A stretch of 64,000 nucleotides of DNA from Tipula vernalis (GCA_958295665.1 OY282560.1:28075992-28139991); one strand, 5' to 3'. Shown: positions 46,985 through 60,582, counted from the first letter of the stretch. The notes: generated by a model not told the origin, from the sequence alone. A program made the numbers and translations.

Positions 46985-47230
46985 TATATAAGGACTTAAC
47001 TTTAATAATTTTGTATTAATATTAAATTAAAAATTGAGAAAGGAAGGAAAGCGAAAGCATCCGAAATCGATTTTTTTTTAAAATAAAACAGATTGTTACT
47101 ATAAGGAAGCTAAAAATATTAAAATAATAAAAAATAAATAATAATAAAGAATTTTTCTTTTTTATAAAAAATTTTACAAAGTAACAAAAGCACACAAAAT
47201 AGTGAAAAAATGGAAATCCATTCACACAAT

Positions 47231-48143
47231 AACACATGAATCCATTTTAAATTTAAACGATGATTGTTTAAATGAACTACCGAAGTATTTACCGTTAAAA
47301 GATTTATGCAGCATTGTCATCACGTGCAGTCGAATAAATGAACTTGCTCAAAGCCCTTTTGGCCATCATTCCGTAAATTTGATCGCAAAAATAGATACAA
47401 TAATTAAAGAAAAAGCACAACATGTTAAGGTAATTGAGATCTCAAAGGAAATTGAAGATGGTAACACTTTGAAGTCATCGAAACAAAAAAACAAAAACAA
47501 TCTAAAAATTCGATTCCGCATTGATGATTGATTTAGTCAAGAAATTAGTACAATTGAAAATTTCCAAAAATTAAAAACGCTTGCACAAACTATGATTTCC
47601 CATCACTACATAAGCAAAAAAAACGTGTATTTAAATTTGACGTGCTGTAACTAAATCAGACCTCTTGACATTAAAACTTTTAAAAGGTTTATATTTGAAT
47701 TTAGAAACCGGAAATAGGTACTGATTTACTGTCTCAAATTTGTGCCAATAATCCGCATCCAATAATCAAATGGATCCAGATAGAATTTATGAACAATGCA
47801 ATCCTTAACGTAATTCTCGATAAATTCAAACAATTAGACAAAATGATTGAACCGAATCAAATTAATAGAAATACAAGTATCACGAGAATTGCGATTAATT
47901 GGTTTTCAGCTCGATAATTTAAGACCCGAGACCTATACGAAAATTGCCAACTTAGATTTGCAGTGGTCAAATTATAATCACATTATAATAAGATATCTTG
48001 AACGACTCGGGCCTGTTCTTTTGAAATTAACACTTGATCAGTTTGGCTTCCAAAAAGTCTTGTTTGGATCAGTCGGAAATTTTATTTTGGCTAATTTTAT
48101 GCGTATTAAAGAACAAAGTGCTACTATGTCAAAAATCAAATAA
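47231..48143 (+). pseudogene. Third F-box/LRR paralogue, broken
   Basis: Begins with ESILNLNDDCLNELPKYLPL, KDLCSIVITCSRINELA, the same F-box as genes 1 and 2. It stops at 47529-47531 (DD then TGA) in what is the LRR region of the intact genes. Homology continues in other frames (FSQEIS near 47536, LLTLKLLKGLYLN near 47680, then 47847-48143). It lacks the N-terminal basic leader, the upstream splice acceptor and the C-terminus. It is more diverged than genes 1 and 2 are from each other, so it is an older copy, and it is not part of blocks A-C. Confidence 0.8.
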
Positions 48144-49338
48144 TGAAAAGTATAACTGAATTTCATTAGCAGATTTTCACTAAAATAAAGCAAAGACACG
48201 TGATATGGTCTCTAACCGATACTCTTTCATGGATGTGATAAGGTCTTCAAACGTTACAAGTGCCGACCTTAAATCTTTTACCGGGATGCATTAGCAAGGT
48301 TTCGATGTGGTCTAATCAGTTGATGTAAATTTAATTTAATAAGTATTTAAGAATTCATTATTTACATCGAAAACTAAAATACGCGTCAGCGGCAACTAAA
48401 AATGTACAACAAGAGAGATGTAACGGGTTATAAGAGTTGGCACAAAATTAGATTGAAATACTAAAAATTTTGTTGCAAAGTTATAAATGGATACCATATT
48501 GGGGGAAATTCAACGGAAATGAGATGAGTCTACCATTATACTATGTTGAACCATTTCACCGTCGTCGATCAATAATTTCGAGTTAACATTCACTTTGTGT
48601 AAATCTGTTGTGTTCTCCAAAATCATTACGTATTTAAGAACCAACCACAATTAAAATTGATCATGTTGAACATTTTTTTTTGTTTCCATTTTCTAATTTT
48701 ACTGTACAAACCAATTTTGGAATATTAATGATAAATTAATATTTCGATTTCACATTTGATTGACGTTGATTTTAATCTGAATCCTGAATTTAAAAAAACA
48801 TTTTCATTTTGTTTATTGAGTTTATGTGCTATGACTAACTGACTACAATAACACTGATGAGATGACTTATAGGAAACTCTATATATGAAGGACATTAATG
48901 TACTAGTTGGCGGCATGTATAGAACATCCTAACACAGATAAGTGGAAGAAGTCTTCTTAGCTGAATTTGTTGATCAGTTCAAATTGCAAATTATTTTGTT
49001 AAGAAATTCTTAATTACCCAACTTTATGATACACCGAGTAAGTTTTAGGACCCCGACCTAAACATCTCGAAAATGAAGAATCTATAGAAAAGCTATAACG
49101 ACACATCAGAATGTTGTTTAATTAGTAGAATAAGGAAAACTGACCATTTAAAAATTAATGACCTTGAAATAATCTTCCAGGCTCATCAAAAATTACTTTT
49201 TTACTTTTTTATAAACCAAAATTTTCTCTTTGAAAGGCCATTTCAAGATTATTTGTAATAACAGTGATATTTATCACTCGATTTCTTGGGTGTATTCCTT
49301 GTATGATGACATAGCCCAAATATAAGATTCCAGAAATT
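48144..49338. other. AT-rich intergenic sequence
   Basis: No frames, tandem repeats or element ends that I can support. Probable decayed flank of the F-box pseudogene. Confidence 0.4.
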
Positions 49339-49457
49339 GTTACGATGACAGTCTGAACGACCTTATCCTAGCAAGCCGGGATATACCCCCGCCTGGCGGA
49401 TGTCATATGGAAAAAAACAGCAGAAGGATTTTCACCACGACAAGCTACACACAACAG

Positions 49458-49470
49458 TGGCGACGAGAAT
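49458..49470 (+). promoter_or_regulatory. Primer-binding site, probably tRNA-Ser
   Basis: TGGCGACGAGAAT one base after the presumed LTR end. It complements a tRNA 3' end ATCCTCGTCG plus CCA (insect tRNA-Ser) with one mismatch. tRNA-Ser priming is known for mag of Bombyx. tRNA recalled, not searched. Confidence 0.55.
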
Positions 49471-49492
49471 AAAGCGAATTAACCTCGGCATC

Positions 49493-52449
49493 ATGGAAGA
49501 ACTCATCAAACGGTTGATGGAAGCCCAGACTGAAAACCAACGACAAATGGCAGCAATCATGGAACAAATGGTTCAGCAGCGAAACGCTCCGTCAGCAAAT
49601 TCAGCGGATGCAGTTCACCGACCAGCAGCGGCACAAATACACAAGCACCTGTCTGATCGAATGGAAAAATTCGGCTACTGCCCGGAGGACGGTGAAACGT
49701 TCGACCGCTGGTACGCTCGATACATCTTCACAGAGGAAGCACAGACATTGACGGTCCGCCAGCGAGTGAGTTTTCTCACTGAGAAGTTGTCAACCTCGGA
49801 GTACCGACGTTTCGCTGACCGCATCCTGCCAGAGACCATACAAACCATAACTTTCGAGAGAGCAGTAGAGGAGCTGAAAAAAATTTTCGGACGGAAAGAA
49901 TCGGTCTTCACACTCCGCTACAAGTGTTTGAGCATCGCTAAAGGTTCAGGAGAAAGTTGGGACGATTTCGCAAGCCAAGTCAATAGGAAGTGCGAAAAAT
50001 TCGAGATTGCATCGTGCACAGCCGACGATTTTAAGGTTCTCATGTTCGTCAAAGCGCTCACGGGAGCTGAAGACTAACTCGTTCTCGAAAAATTTCTCAT
50101 TAAGCTCGAGGAAGTCGAAATAACCCGTGCAGCAGCAGCCAATCCAGACACAGTGACCAGATTGAAGCTGAACGATGTCTGCGAGCTAGCAAAGCGGTTG
50201 TCTTGTCTCAAAGACGAGAAATTGATGGTCCAACACTCCAACTCAGCACTGAGAAGCGAAGTGATGCAGATGTTCAGAAAGAAAGAAGGACAGCAACAGC
50301 AAGGTCGGCAGAAATCCACACACAAATCAACAGAAAAATTGGACACGCCTCCTAACAACTGCTACTTCTGCGGTGACTGCCACTGGCATAAGGATTGCCC
50401 GTACAAGAACAAAATCTGCGATACTTGCAAGGTAAAGGGTCACAAAGCTGGCCATTGTACCTCGGCGACCGAATTCTTGCGCAGATTCCGATCAAGACCA
50501 AGCAGACCTAGCCAAAGATCAGAACGTCGTCAAAGTCTGGCAGTCACAACAGCATCGATCTCTACCCGCAAGTTTGTTGAACCAGCCATCGATGATCACA
50601 AGCGTCGCCTGCAACTGGATTCTGGCTCCGACTGGACAATTATATCCGAGAAAAATTAGAAAAAGATTGGTGAACCGCCGTTGACGCCATGCGAAGAGAA
50701 AGCAATCAGCGCTTCAGGCGATCAGGTGTCGATGCTCGGAAAATTCACCGCACGATTGAAGCTCCACGGACGAGAAGAAATCGGCCCATGCTACTTCGCA
50801 AATTCAAGCTTGAACGTCCTCGGCAGCGACTGGATGAAAGCTCTCGACCTATGGAATATTCCCATCGCCAGCGTCTGCAACAACGTCCGACTCGACGCTT
50901 CACAGCAGTTTTCAAGCGAGTTGAGGATCAAATTTCCAGCCCTTTTCAGCGATTCGCTCGGCCTTTGCACCCAAAAGGCATCGCTGACGCTCAAACCAAG
51001 TGCAAAACCAATTTTCCGCAAGAGCCGTCCAGTTCCGTTTGCCGCTATGGAGCCTATCGAGAACGAAATCAAACGGTTGCAGCTCTTAAATGTGATTAGC
51101 CCCGTGCGATACTCAGCATACGCCGCACCAATCGTCGCTGTCAAGAAGAAGGATGGACGGGTTAGAATCTGCGCCGACTACTCAACTGGCTTAAATGATT
51201 CGCTTGAACCGGAACAATTTCCATTGCCAACGCCTGACGAGATTTTTGCTCAGCTATCGCCATTCAAACTCTTTAGTAAAATCGACCTCTCAGACGCGTT
51301 CCTTCAAGTCGAGCTCGACGACGACTCAAAGAAGCTGATGACCATCAACACTCACTGCGGACTTTTCAAAGTCAATCGGTTGCAGCCAGGAGTCAAGCCA
51401 GCACCGGGAATCTTCCAAAGACTTGTGAGCAGCATGATGAGCGGAGCAAAGGGCGCCTTTCCGTTCATCGATGACTTCATTGTGGGAGGAACAGATCAAA
51501 ACAACCACGACAAGAATCTGTACGAAGTTTTAAGCCGCATTCAGGAGAACGGCTTCCACCTCAAAATCGACAAGTGTTGGTTCCGTCAGAAACCACTCGA
51601 ATTTCTTGGCCACATACTCGACACTAACGGCATTAAACCGAACCCAGAAAAGATCAAGACGCTTCAGAACATTCCGCCTCCAACAGACGCCAAGCAACTT
51701 CAGGCATTTCTAGGAGCAGTCACTTGGTACGGAAAATTCATTCCTGGTATAAAGAAACATCGCGGCCGATTAGACGAGCTTCTTCAAGATGATATCACGT
51801 TTGTATGGGAAACAAAACATCAAGAATCATTCGACGAGCTCAAGACAATTCTGGCATCTGACCTCGGACTTACTCACTACGACCCAACTAAGAAGTTGAT
51901 CGTTGCCGCTGACGCTTCAAGCTATGGAATGGGAGCAAGTCTAATGCATGAGATGCCCGGTAAGTCGTTGCGCCCAGTAATGCATGCCGCACGCTCATTC
52001 ACAGCAGCAGAAAAAAACTACCCGCAAATCCAACGAGAAGCTCTGGCGCTCACATTCGCCCTTCAGAAGTTTCACCGCTACATTTATGGTCGAAAATTCG
52101 AGCTCCAGACTGACCATAAACCCTTGCTCGCAATATTCGGGAATAAGAAGGGAATTCCAGTACACACGGCAAGCCGCCTTCAACGCTATACGCGTTGATA
52201 TTGCTCGCATACGACTTCGAAATCAAATACGTCGACACGAACAGCTTCGCTTACGTAGATTTCATCTCTCGACTCATTAGTCAACACGAGAAGCCTGACG
52301 TAGACGTCATCATTGGAAAGATCATTGCAGAAGACTCACTAGGTTGCTTCGCTATCGACATCGCCAAAAAGCTGCCAGTAACCTTCGAAGCTATTCAGTA
52401 CGAAACAAGTCGAGACGAGTTGTGGATGGTGTCCACAAAAATATTTTAA
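49493..52449 (+). pseudogene. Gypsy gag-pol (capsid to RNase H), two stops and one frameshift
   Basis: A single frame from ATG 49493. The capsid part includes LSDRMEKFGYCPEDGETFDR. Two CCHC knuckles follow near 50370-50460 (CYFCGDCHWHKDC, CDTCKVKGHKAGHC). The protease motif LDSGSDWTI is near 50625. RT at about 51000-51650 includes KIDLSDAFLQVELD and catalytic FIDDFIVGG. RNase H is near 51895-52280 (VAADASSYGMGASL, LQTDHKPLLAIFG). In-frame stops are TAA at 50075-50077 and TAG at 50657-50659; one extra base near 52190 shifts the frame. The rest is intact over 2.9 kb, so decay is recent. Integrase absent. Confidence 0.85.
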
Positions 52450-53314
52450 AACCAACCAAATGATCCCTGTGTGGTTGGTAGTTGATTGATTCAAGAATTC
52501 CATAAATTGATGGTGTCCAAAATATTCATAATAACCAATATTAATATCGGTAATCCCAAATATCGGTAATCCAAAATGGTGAAATTATGTAACAAGAATT
52601 ATAGCTTGTAGATATAGGTTTGTAGATATAGTTGATTGTATGTACATAACCGTAACGATGGTTTATGTGAATGATGAACAGGAACAACTCGATACTGCGA
52701 ATTTTACCGTACTCGTTATACGGTAGTTAATGCTTATTTTGCGTACTATTTTGAATATGTATACCCATTTGCACTATTACAGTTTGCAAATATACATGTA
52801 TAGTTAAAACTATATGTGCAATTGAAAGCACTTTAAAATATTTTTTTTTTTTATTTATGCACTTTCACTATTTCACTCTATATAGTACATATTATGTTTC
52901 AACGTAACAATTATAGCACATATTATGTTTGAAATTTTTTTTTTCACGAGCACGTTTTTATATATGCATAAAACTTTTTTTTTCTTTGGGGAACCGTAAG
53001 AAGGTTACCTTTTATCTGGTAACGGTACGGAAATCCCACCGCTGTCACCAATTGTTTGTTGTGCACGTCGAGCGGTTACGCTTCTCCTTTAAATTAAACA
53101 CCGTATTTTCTAAAAGGTTATTAATACTTTTATTATATTATTTATTGTTTTTATCTCGGAAATCACAACTCGACTCCCAATTATATTTTATTTCTTTTTT
53201 TATACAATTTTACTACCATAAACTTTATTATTTACCATTGGTATGACGATCGTACAAATTACGAATTCAAATTGTGAGCAAATATTATGGCATAAAGTAG
53301 AGCCGTACTTCACA
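52450..53314. other. AT-rich intergenic sequence before block B
   Basis: No gene. A small inverted pair AACCAACCA/TGTGGTTGGT at 52451-52482 lies directly at the end of the Gypsy fragment. Runs of T and a repeated CACATATTATGTTT (near 52888 and 52917) follow. No element assigned. Confidence 0.4.
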
Positions 53315-54226
53315 CGAGTATTTTTCATTCATAAAATTTTAATTAAAAATGTTCAATTTTACATGGGTTCTTATGGGAAATCGTAAAATGTATCCCCCTT
53401 AAATTAAGCTTCTTTTAAAATTGGTCTGAATCTGACGGCTTGTATATTTAGGTAAGCTTTGATGAAGGCAACCATGAAATCGACTTTAAGAACTAGCAAA
53501 GCTTTGAAATATGTATTTTTACCATTTTGTCATTTTCCGTCTTAAAATACGTCGTTTCTCCCAGGAACCATTATTTTCATAGGATATTGGTATCAATATT
53601 TTTTTCACTTCAATTCAATACATCCATAAGTTTTGGAATTTATTGTCTTTCCCCTTCAGTAAACTTATAATATAAAATATATTTTGATTAAAGTGGGTGA
53701 TGGAGAAAATTAGCTGAAGAATTTCAATTGTGATTTTTCGTGTTTTTTATTTTTATTTTTAAAGGTCCAAAGAACCACCGTCGTTGCTGTATAAAATTGC
53801 GTATTTCATCCGAATTAGTTCAATTTTTGCTTCGTATTCCTCCTGTTCCTGCTGTAACTTGCAACGTATCTCAATTTTCTATCACGTTAAGACAAGGATT
53901 GACACTTTCGAGATTCTGCGGTATATTTACACTGCCGAGTGATATGATATGATGATTATTTGCACCTTCATCCTTTTTCTAACACGATTGGCAATCGTGT
54001 CTTTTTGTGATACCTGTGTTTTGCCTCTGAGTTGGGTATTTGGCCGTTTAACGTTTGCTAGTCATTTCCCTTGACATAAGGAGCAATACCAGTTAATTAA
54101 GAGCTTTTTAAATTTCATTTTTTCATAATCCTGCTTTAAGAACCCCGGTTCCGCAAAAATAAAAATCCCGGTTTTGGTTTTTATTTTACTTTAAATTAAC
54201 ATTTTTCTTCACCAGAAGGGGTGGTC

Positions 54227-54405
54227 CTCGGGATTACGGGATTTTGTACCCTCGGGATTTTGTACCGTCGAGATTTTGTACCCTCAGGACTATGTATCCT
54301 CGGGATTTTGTACCCTCGCGATTTTGAACCCTCGAGATTTTGTATCTTCGGGATTTTGTCTCTCAGAATTATGTCGCGCGGGATTTTGTCCCTCGGGAAT
54401 ATGTC
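54227..54405. repeat. Minisatellite with 16-bp unit, block B copy
   Basis: Same array as 25611-25789, with substitutions in individual units (for example GGGATTTTG here where A has CATTTTG). Confidence 0.85.
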
Positions 54406-54722
54406 ACCAAGCCGTTGCAACAATTTAGTACTGGTGTACTATCTCTGATTTTACTAAAAATATTTTGAATGGGATTAACTTTCGAAAACATAACATTACA
54501 ATTATACATATAAGCTTTTCATCAAATGGCTGAAATTATGCCCGTATACGGAATATATTTTATGTAGGTGGTGGTAACTTACTTGCCTAAATGCCATTTT
54601 CAGGAGAAATCCCATATTCAATTTAATTTAAAAGACAACATTTAAGCAATTTTTATTAGTCAAAATGACTAAAGCAAAACGGTTCATTGGCTTAATATAT
54701 TGATTTTATGTAAAATTATATG

Positions 54723-55055
54723 AATAACAGGCCCATACGAACATATTATGTGATATTACATACCGTCAGTTGCACCAAATTTAACATCGAAATCCATTCA
54801 ACAAAAATCAAAAAATTGACATTCGAATGTAAAATGTAAAAGATGTATGTAAAATGATTGTAAAATGAATGTAAAATGTCACATGGTCGATCCTTGGGGT
54901 CAGCGAAATAAATAATAGGCAATATATGTATATACGGCATGTTGCATCAAATTTCAAAGACGAAATCTATTCAACAAAAATCAAAAGATTGATATTCGAC
55001 TATGGTTTCAGGGATATCTATTGTATAACCCTTATATGTAAAATATCATATACCG
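54723..55055. repeat. Satellite-like repeat, block B copy, two units
   Basis: Units at 54723 and 54911. The third unit of block A is missing, part of a deletion of about 190 bp that joins AAAATATCATATA to CCGTTTGTTTTACC at about 55054. Confidence 0.7.
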
Positions 55056-55150
55056 TTTGTTTTACCTAAAATTAAACACTTGCTATACTCTACATAACCA
55101 GTACTATTATTCTCGGTTGATATTAGTTAATATCCGAGATCTTGAGTGAT

Positions 55151-55249
55151 TCACAGGCAACCATGAAAACATTTTGAGCAGTCACCGCACTGAATTTTTA
55201 GTTCATTATCACGATCCACTTTAGCATTACATTTTCAACAAAAAGCGAT
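55151..55249 (-). pseudogene. PHD-finger-like relic, block B
   Basis: Same Cys/His pattern as at 26732-26830, including the internal stop and IQCGDCSKCFHGCL. The ATG of the A copy is changed here (CAT to CGAT on the plus strand). Confidence 0.4.
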
Positions 55250-55592
55250 ATTGTTGTTCAAAAGATTTTTTTTTTTACCATTTGTACAAACTCAAACCGT
55301 TATTATATCAATAAATTTCAAAAAAATAAACCCATCTGAATTAACTACCCAAGCAAATTACGTAATCAGATGCACGAGACGATTACCTATTCCTTTCATA
55401 CACCTCGTATCGACCATGACTTTTGAATGGTGAAAAAAAGTGGATGGATTTTTTACTCGCGAATTGTTAGAGATAATTTTAAATTTTTCTGAGATGAAAG
55501 TCTTGGATATAACTTCAAGATGAAGTTTCAATTCATTAAATAATTTATTAGTGTGTAATTTTTTGTTATTTTACCTTGTGCTAAGAACGTAA

Positions 55593-56239
55593 AGGTCGAG
55601 TTACAATGAATCCATCTCGTTTTGTTCCGTCGTTCTCCGTCTCGTCTTTTCCGTTTGTTGGTTACATTGCATCCGTTCCGTCTGTTTAAACTGACATTTG
55701 AAAAACAAATAAAAAAATAAAATCGAAGACTACGAGACTCTAAAATCATTAGAAATTCTCTTTGATTTATACGTTTTGTAGACACAATATTATAAAATTT
55801 ATAAGCAAAAAAGAAAATGGTGGGTGCGTCCATTAAATCTGGATAGGGACGAATCCGGGTGTTTTAAGACTAGCTTTCTCCAAATGAAAGAGTTAGATAG
55901 TGAAGAATTCTTCATCCAAACTAGAATGATCAGTAATTTAATTTGTAACAATTTTTTTTTTTTATTGTTTTCAAATAATCGAAAATCCCTATGTAGTTAC
56001 AGCCTACTTCTCACGTTATGTCAAAAAAAAAAAAAAAAATTTGGATTTGTTTGGTTAAGAAGTTCCATCTTTCCGTAAATTCTAAACTTTTTGAAAAAAC
56101 GGATGAGCTCGTCCGTTTCTTTCCATTTTATTATTATAACTAACCATTCCGTTTCTTCATACAAAATGTACAGAAAATGTATGAAACTAATTTGGGCGGA
56201 GAAGCGGAACGGAACGGGACGGATCCATTGAAACGACCT
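55593..56239 (+). mobile_element. PIF/Harbinger deletion derivative, block B
   Basis: Same element and TAA target duplication (55590-55592 and 56240-56242) as 27615-28262. Here the transposase remnant from 55818 reads WWVRPLNL in one frame with the downstream DSEEFFIQTRM, so this copy preserves the ancestral frame at that point. Confidence 0.75.
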
Positions 56240-56242
56240 TAA

Positions 56243-57715
56243 TAAAATATGTTAACTGTTTTAATTCTTGGTTATTTGAATTTTGCGTCCCTACAACACT
56301 ACTTATCTGGCTCTTAATACAAATAAATTTTGATTAAAGTGTGCGGGGAAAGAGAGAGGAAACGAGAATCGAGAGGAGTGATTATGTGATTTTTTGTTTT
56401 TTTGCTTGCGAATGCAAAATTGCGCGTTACTTTATAGAATATGTATTGTATTATTGTAGTATATGTACATATATAGATATACTGCAAAAACAAACAAACC
56501 AAAATGAAATGAAACAACATGATTCCAGCTGTATGCATTTTATAAGAGTTAGAATAGTTTGACATAATTATAGTTTTTTTTCATATTTTGTTTTGTAAAT
56601 TCGTCCAATTTTTTTTTTTTTTTAATGAAACATTGTACATCGTACACGTACATGCATGCGATAAATTTAGTTTAAATTCAAATTTCGAAGTGGTTATTGC
56701 GTACGTACAGCTGTATCGGAAAATCTGTACAATTATACAAAAATCATTGTTATATACATATTTGAATTCCGCACCGGGTAACAAAAATAGAGATTCTACT
56801 CGTTGGTACGGTAAGCAATTATTGTGTTGATAATATTTTGGGCTTATTATTTTACTATTGCTGTTTTGTTGTGTCATACATTTTTTAAAATCGTATTTTT
56901 ATGAATTCCTTAATATTAGTTGGGTGAGGTCGATAATTTGTTTAAAACCGAAGTCAGGCGTATCTGAAATCTCGACATAATGGCGATTTGTCTGAAACTC
57001 TGAATAACCAATCGTGTAGGGCTGTTGTAGTTGTAATCCTACTTTGGAAATTTTACAACAACAAATGCCATGTATTTTTATTCCGGAATGAATAGTTTCA
57101 AACCAAGTTTTTGTTGGTTTACAATTGTAGCAATAATTTTGAAATTTTTTTTTTTTTTTTTTATTTAACTGTTAATGTCAATTGATAAAAGTAAACAGAA
57201 AATTATTTATTTTCCGTTTTTATTTTGAGCATAATTTGTATTTATATTTTTATACCAATTACTAATACTATTCCAGTGAGCAAAGTAAGACGACATGTGT
57301 TACAAAATAAATTTAATAACTATTAAATTTACTACTCTTGGCGAGTGGTGCACCAATGCTTGGTCGATATTTTCAGTTGGTCGATATTTTCGTCTAAATA
57401 TCTGTGTTTATATAGTACTAAGAACAAAGCTTATCCAGTTTAAAAAAAGTTATTCTGAGAGCAAAATATTGTGGTGGTTCCCCTATTTTTATTGTGGTAT
57501 ATATGTACATGTAGTTGAATGGTACCCATAGGATGCATTCAAAAATTCAGTCGACTTTGCAGATATAGTGTAGCGTTGTAAATGTAATGTGATAGTGTAG
57601 CTTTGTAATAACATGTAATGTTTATTTGTGATAAACTATTATTAAAACACTTATTTAATTAACGCTTTTACTGTGAGTGTGGTTGTTTCCCATTATATCT
57701 AAATATATGTATAGT
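56243..57715. other. AT-rich flank, block B copy of 28266-29699
   Basis: No gene. Small differences from A include a longer T run near 57146 and a duplicated TTGGTCGATATTTTC near 57360-57390. Confidence 0.4.
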
Positions 57716-57954
57716 GACGCCCTATAACAAATTGTGGTGAGGCTTGAGGTCTACAGCTCCACCAAAATTAATAAACTATCATTATTATTGTCAGTAATGT
57801 TTGAATTTGAATTTAACAAAAATTTTTTAGAGTTAGGATTATTTTGAGGTGTGCGAAGGTATATGCTTATGCTATTTATACGCTTCACTCGATTGTTTTC
57901 GTTTTTTATTACAAAAGATCTTGGCGTATTATGTTTTTGTATCATAATACCTGG

Positions 57955-59144
57955 ACGCTGGACATAAATTTTGGTCGTCTCATGAGTCGGTGAGGCGAGA
58001 ATTACTGGATCGTAATGGTATTAGTTATTGTGTGTGTGTTCGAATGCTCTTTAACTATTCATGCTCTTCATGCTCTTTTTAGTTTTTCGTATACTTATTT
58101 TGTGTTCTTTGTTGAGATTAGGGTTTCGTATACGAATGAAATTTTTAAAGGGACACGAAGATGACTATGTTTGAAAAAAAAAATCAATTCACTAAAATGC
58201 AAAATTGTGTATTAAAATTTTATTAATTTCAATTAAAATTGTGTACAACCTCCTATTCGATATATTTAATTTCAAATTATTTATATTTATAAAAAATAAA
58301 TTTCGTTTAAATTGATAATAAAGACGATGTAAAATAATGAATTTGAAAATCCCATATGATTTTGTTTACGTTCCATATGGCATTGGAAAAATGTATAAAA
58401 TGCATGTAGTAGTTAGCAAGATAAACAGAAAATAAAGGAATAAGAAAAAAGAGTTTTAATAATAGGTACATACATATGTATGTGACGCTGTACGTAAAAA
58501 AGGTTTCGTAAAACATCATTATCAATTTCAAATACAGCTTGTTAAAACAAATTGCGATTACTCTCGATTTGTTTAAATTTATTAAATTTTCAACAGAATT
58601 TTTTGATGGCTTTAATATTAAAATGAATTAAATCAATCAAATATTGTGAAAGTACAGTTTACATTATGTATTTTGAATGTATTTCAGTGTAAGTATTTTT
58701 TAGTAACCTTTACATAATGTAAACTGTACTTACACAATATTTGATTGATTTAATTAAGTTTTTAATAAAAAATTAATCTGCTTTTGCAACACGAAATCTA
58801 AAAAATTAATAAACAAACATGTGAAGTTAAAACTAAAGAAATACATTTTTTTATTATACAATAATAGAACTTTACTAAAAGTAGAATATTTACAACGAAC
58901 AACACAGTATGTATTGTTAATTCTCCTGCTTCATAGCAAGTGAAATATTAAGCATCAAAAAATTTTCCCGATTTCAACTGATTTCAACCGATTGGCTTAT
59001 TTTTGATACTTACCGTCACAAAACGATACACTAATACAAACAACGAAAATGACAGAACACAATAACAAAATGTATCTTATACTCCTTGTACGTATACAAA
59101 ATTCTCATGAGGCAGTGAGGAAATTTGGGACCAAAATTTATATA
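57955..59144. mobile_element. 1.19-kb foldback-like element private to block B
   Basis: Block A reads ATAATACCTGGTTCCAATAC uninterrupted at 29929. Here CTGG occurs on both sides (57951-57954 and 59145-59148). The ends share ATAAATTTTGGTC in inverted orientation (near 57964 and 59136), followed by CTCATGAG on both sides. The centre holds a 40-bp near-perfect inverted pair (58629-58668 and 58713-58752). No coding frame. Exact left border uncertain by a few bases (CTGGACGCTGG). The GTCGGTGAGGCGAGAA motif near the left end also occurs in similar form at the right end of the MITE at 39742-40431, suggesting related families. Confidence 0.8.
58629..58752. repeat. 40-bp inverted repeat with 44-bp loop
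   Basis: TAAATCAATCAAATATTGTG... and its complement pair over 40 bases with one mismatch, at the middle of the foldback element. Confidence 0.93.
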
Positions 59145-60582
59145 CTGGTTCCAATACATAGTATAAACATTTTTGTTGGTTTTGCTGGTTCCCAAATTCT
59201 ACCATTTTAATACATAGGTATACTGAATTAATCTCCCTCTTTTAGTTCTGGTCGTTTTCGAGCAGACCTGTCAGTAGCAAATTTTTTGGACTTCAACAAA
59301 TGTTCCGATATGGGAATACGAAATCGTGTTAAACAACTCATTAATATTTAAGTCGATGTCAGTTTTACTCCTGAAACGGGTATGTTCCGATATTCCAACA
59401 TAAACAATTCTATATCTGTCCCACTTTCTATTGATTTTCTAAGTAAATGTTTGCAAATCGCGACTCCCTTCTCAGCTAGTCGATTTGATTGTGAATATCT
59501 AGGACTAGATGTTATGGCTTTAAAATTGCAATCTTTTGCCAAATTTGTGGACTCGAAACTATTGAATGGGGTTGTCTGCAATAAATATTTGAGGAATTCA
59601 GTTTTATTTTCAATGATTTTCAAATCGATATATTTGGAAAAATAGTCTACGACTACTAAATAATTTCTATTACTAAGCTCCAATACTCGTATATCAACTC
59701 CTATTTTTTGGAATGGCAAATTAGGTACTTTATGAATCGAAATTTGATATTTTTCGCAAACTCAACATTTTTTTATTTCATTTTATATGTCCTCCTCCAT
59801 ACTCGGCCAATCGAATATAATCTTAGCTCTTGCAATAGATTGGCATATTCCGAAATCAGAATCATTATATATTTTACTATCTTTTGGTGACGTATTTGAG
59901 GGGCTAAAATTTTATCTACATATATAATATGCTAATTTGTCTTCGACGTATGTATATCTCATTTTGTTTACTCCAGTACAGTCTTAGAGAGTTTAGTATA
60001 TTATTTTTTGAATTTATTTTATTAAGACTGGTTCTTTTAACGTTTCTCAATCTGTCATGATTATTGTGTGAACGATGTCAGCTAAGTCATTATTTTCGAA
60101 AACAGGTTTCCTTCTTGCAATATGCAACAACCCAGTTGCTCATTATTCACTCAATATTTTCTTAGAAGCTCTCTCATTGGAGCAGCCTTTTCTGAGAAGC
60201 TCGGGATACAATTTCTGAGATAATTTAGCATACCTAAATATCGATGAAAGTTTTTCTTACATGCTGGCAAGTCATATTCAAATATTCTTTTAATACGATC
60301 AAGATCCGGGCTTATCCCAGTTTTAGAAAACAAGTAACCGAAACTTAGCTATATTAAATTTTATATTGAGTTACCTCGCTCTAATAACAATTTTTTTGTA
60401 AAATTTCGTCTTACTCTAGATGAGGAGACCGTCTATGTAGACAAAAAACTCCTTCGATATCTTCAAAACTTTTAAAGTTGTATAAATGTTTGAAATACTT
60501 CGGATCCTATGTTTATGCCACACGGTGTAATGATACGCACATCGGTGAATTAATAATGCTTTATTTCAGTGCTACCAACCTA

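Larger units (their letters stand above)
49339..52449 (+). mobile_element. Mag-like Gypsy retrotransposon, 3'-truncated
   Basis: A candidate short 5' LTR end (TGTTACGATGACAG...ACACAACA, 49339-49456) precedes a primer-binding site and one long gag-pol frame. The element stops within the RNase H/integrase junction at 52449; no integrase and no 3' LTR are found. Distinctly GC-richer than its surroundings. It is a different family from the Gypsy at 31311: opposite strand, different primer site, different proteins. Confidence 0.75.
57751..60333 (-). pseudogene. Old Gypsy-type pol relic, block B copy, split by a foldback element
   Basis: The C-terminal tail 57945-57751, the integrase core 59719-59348 and the RT-connection 60333-60151 match the block A relic almost exactly. 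The element at 57955-59144 interrupts it between tail and core. No functional product. Confidence 0.75.
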
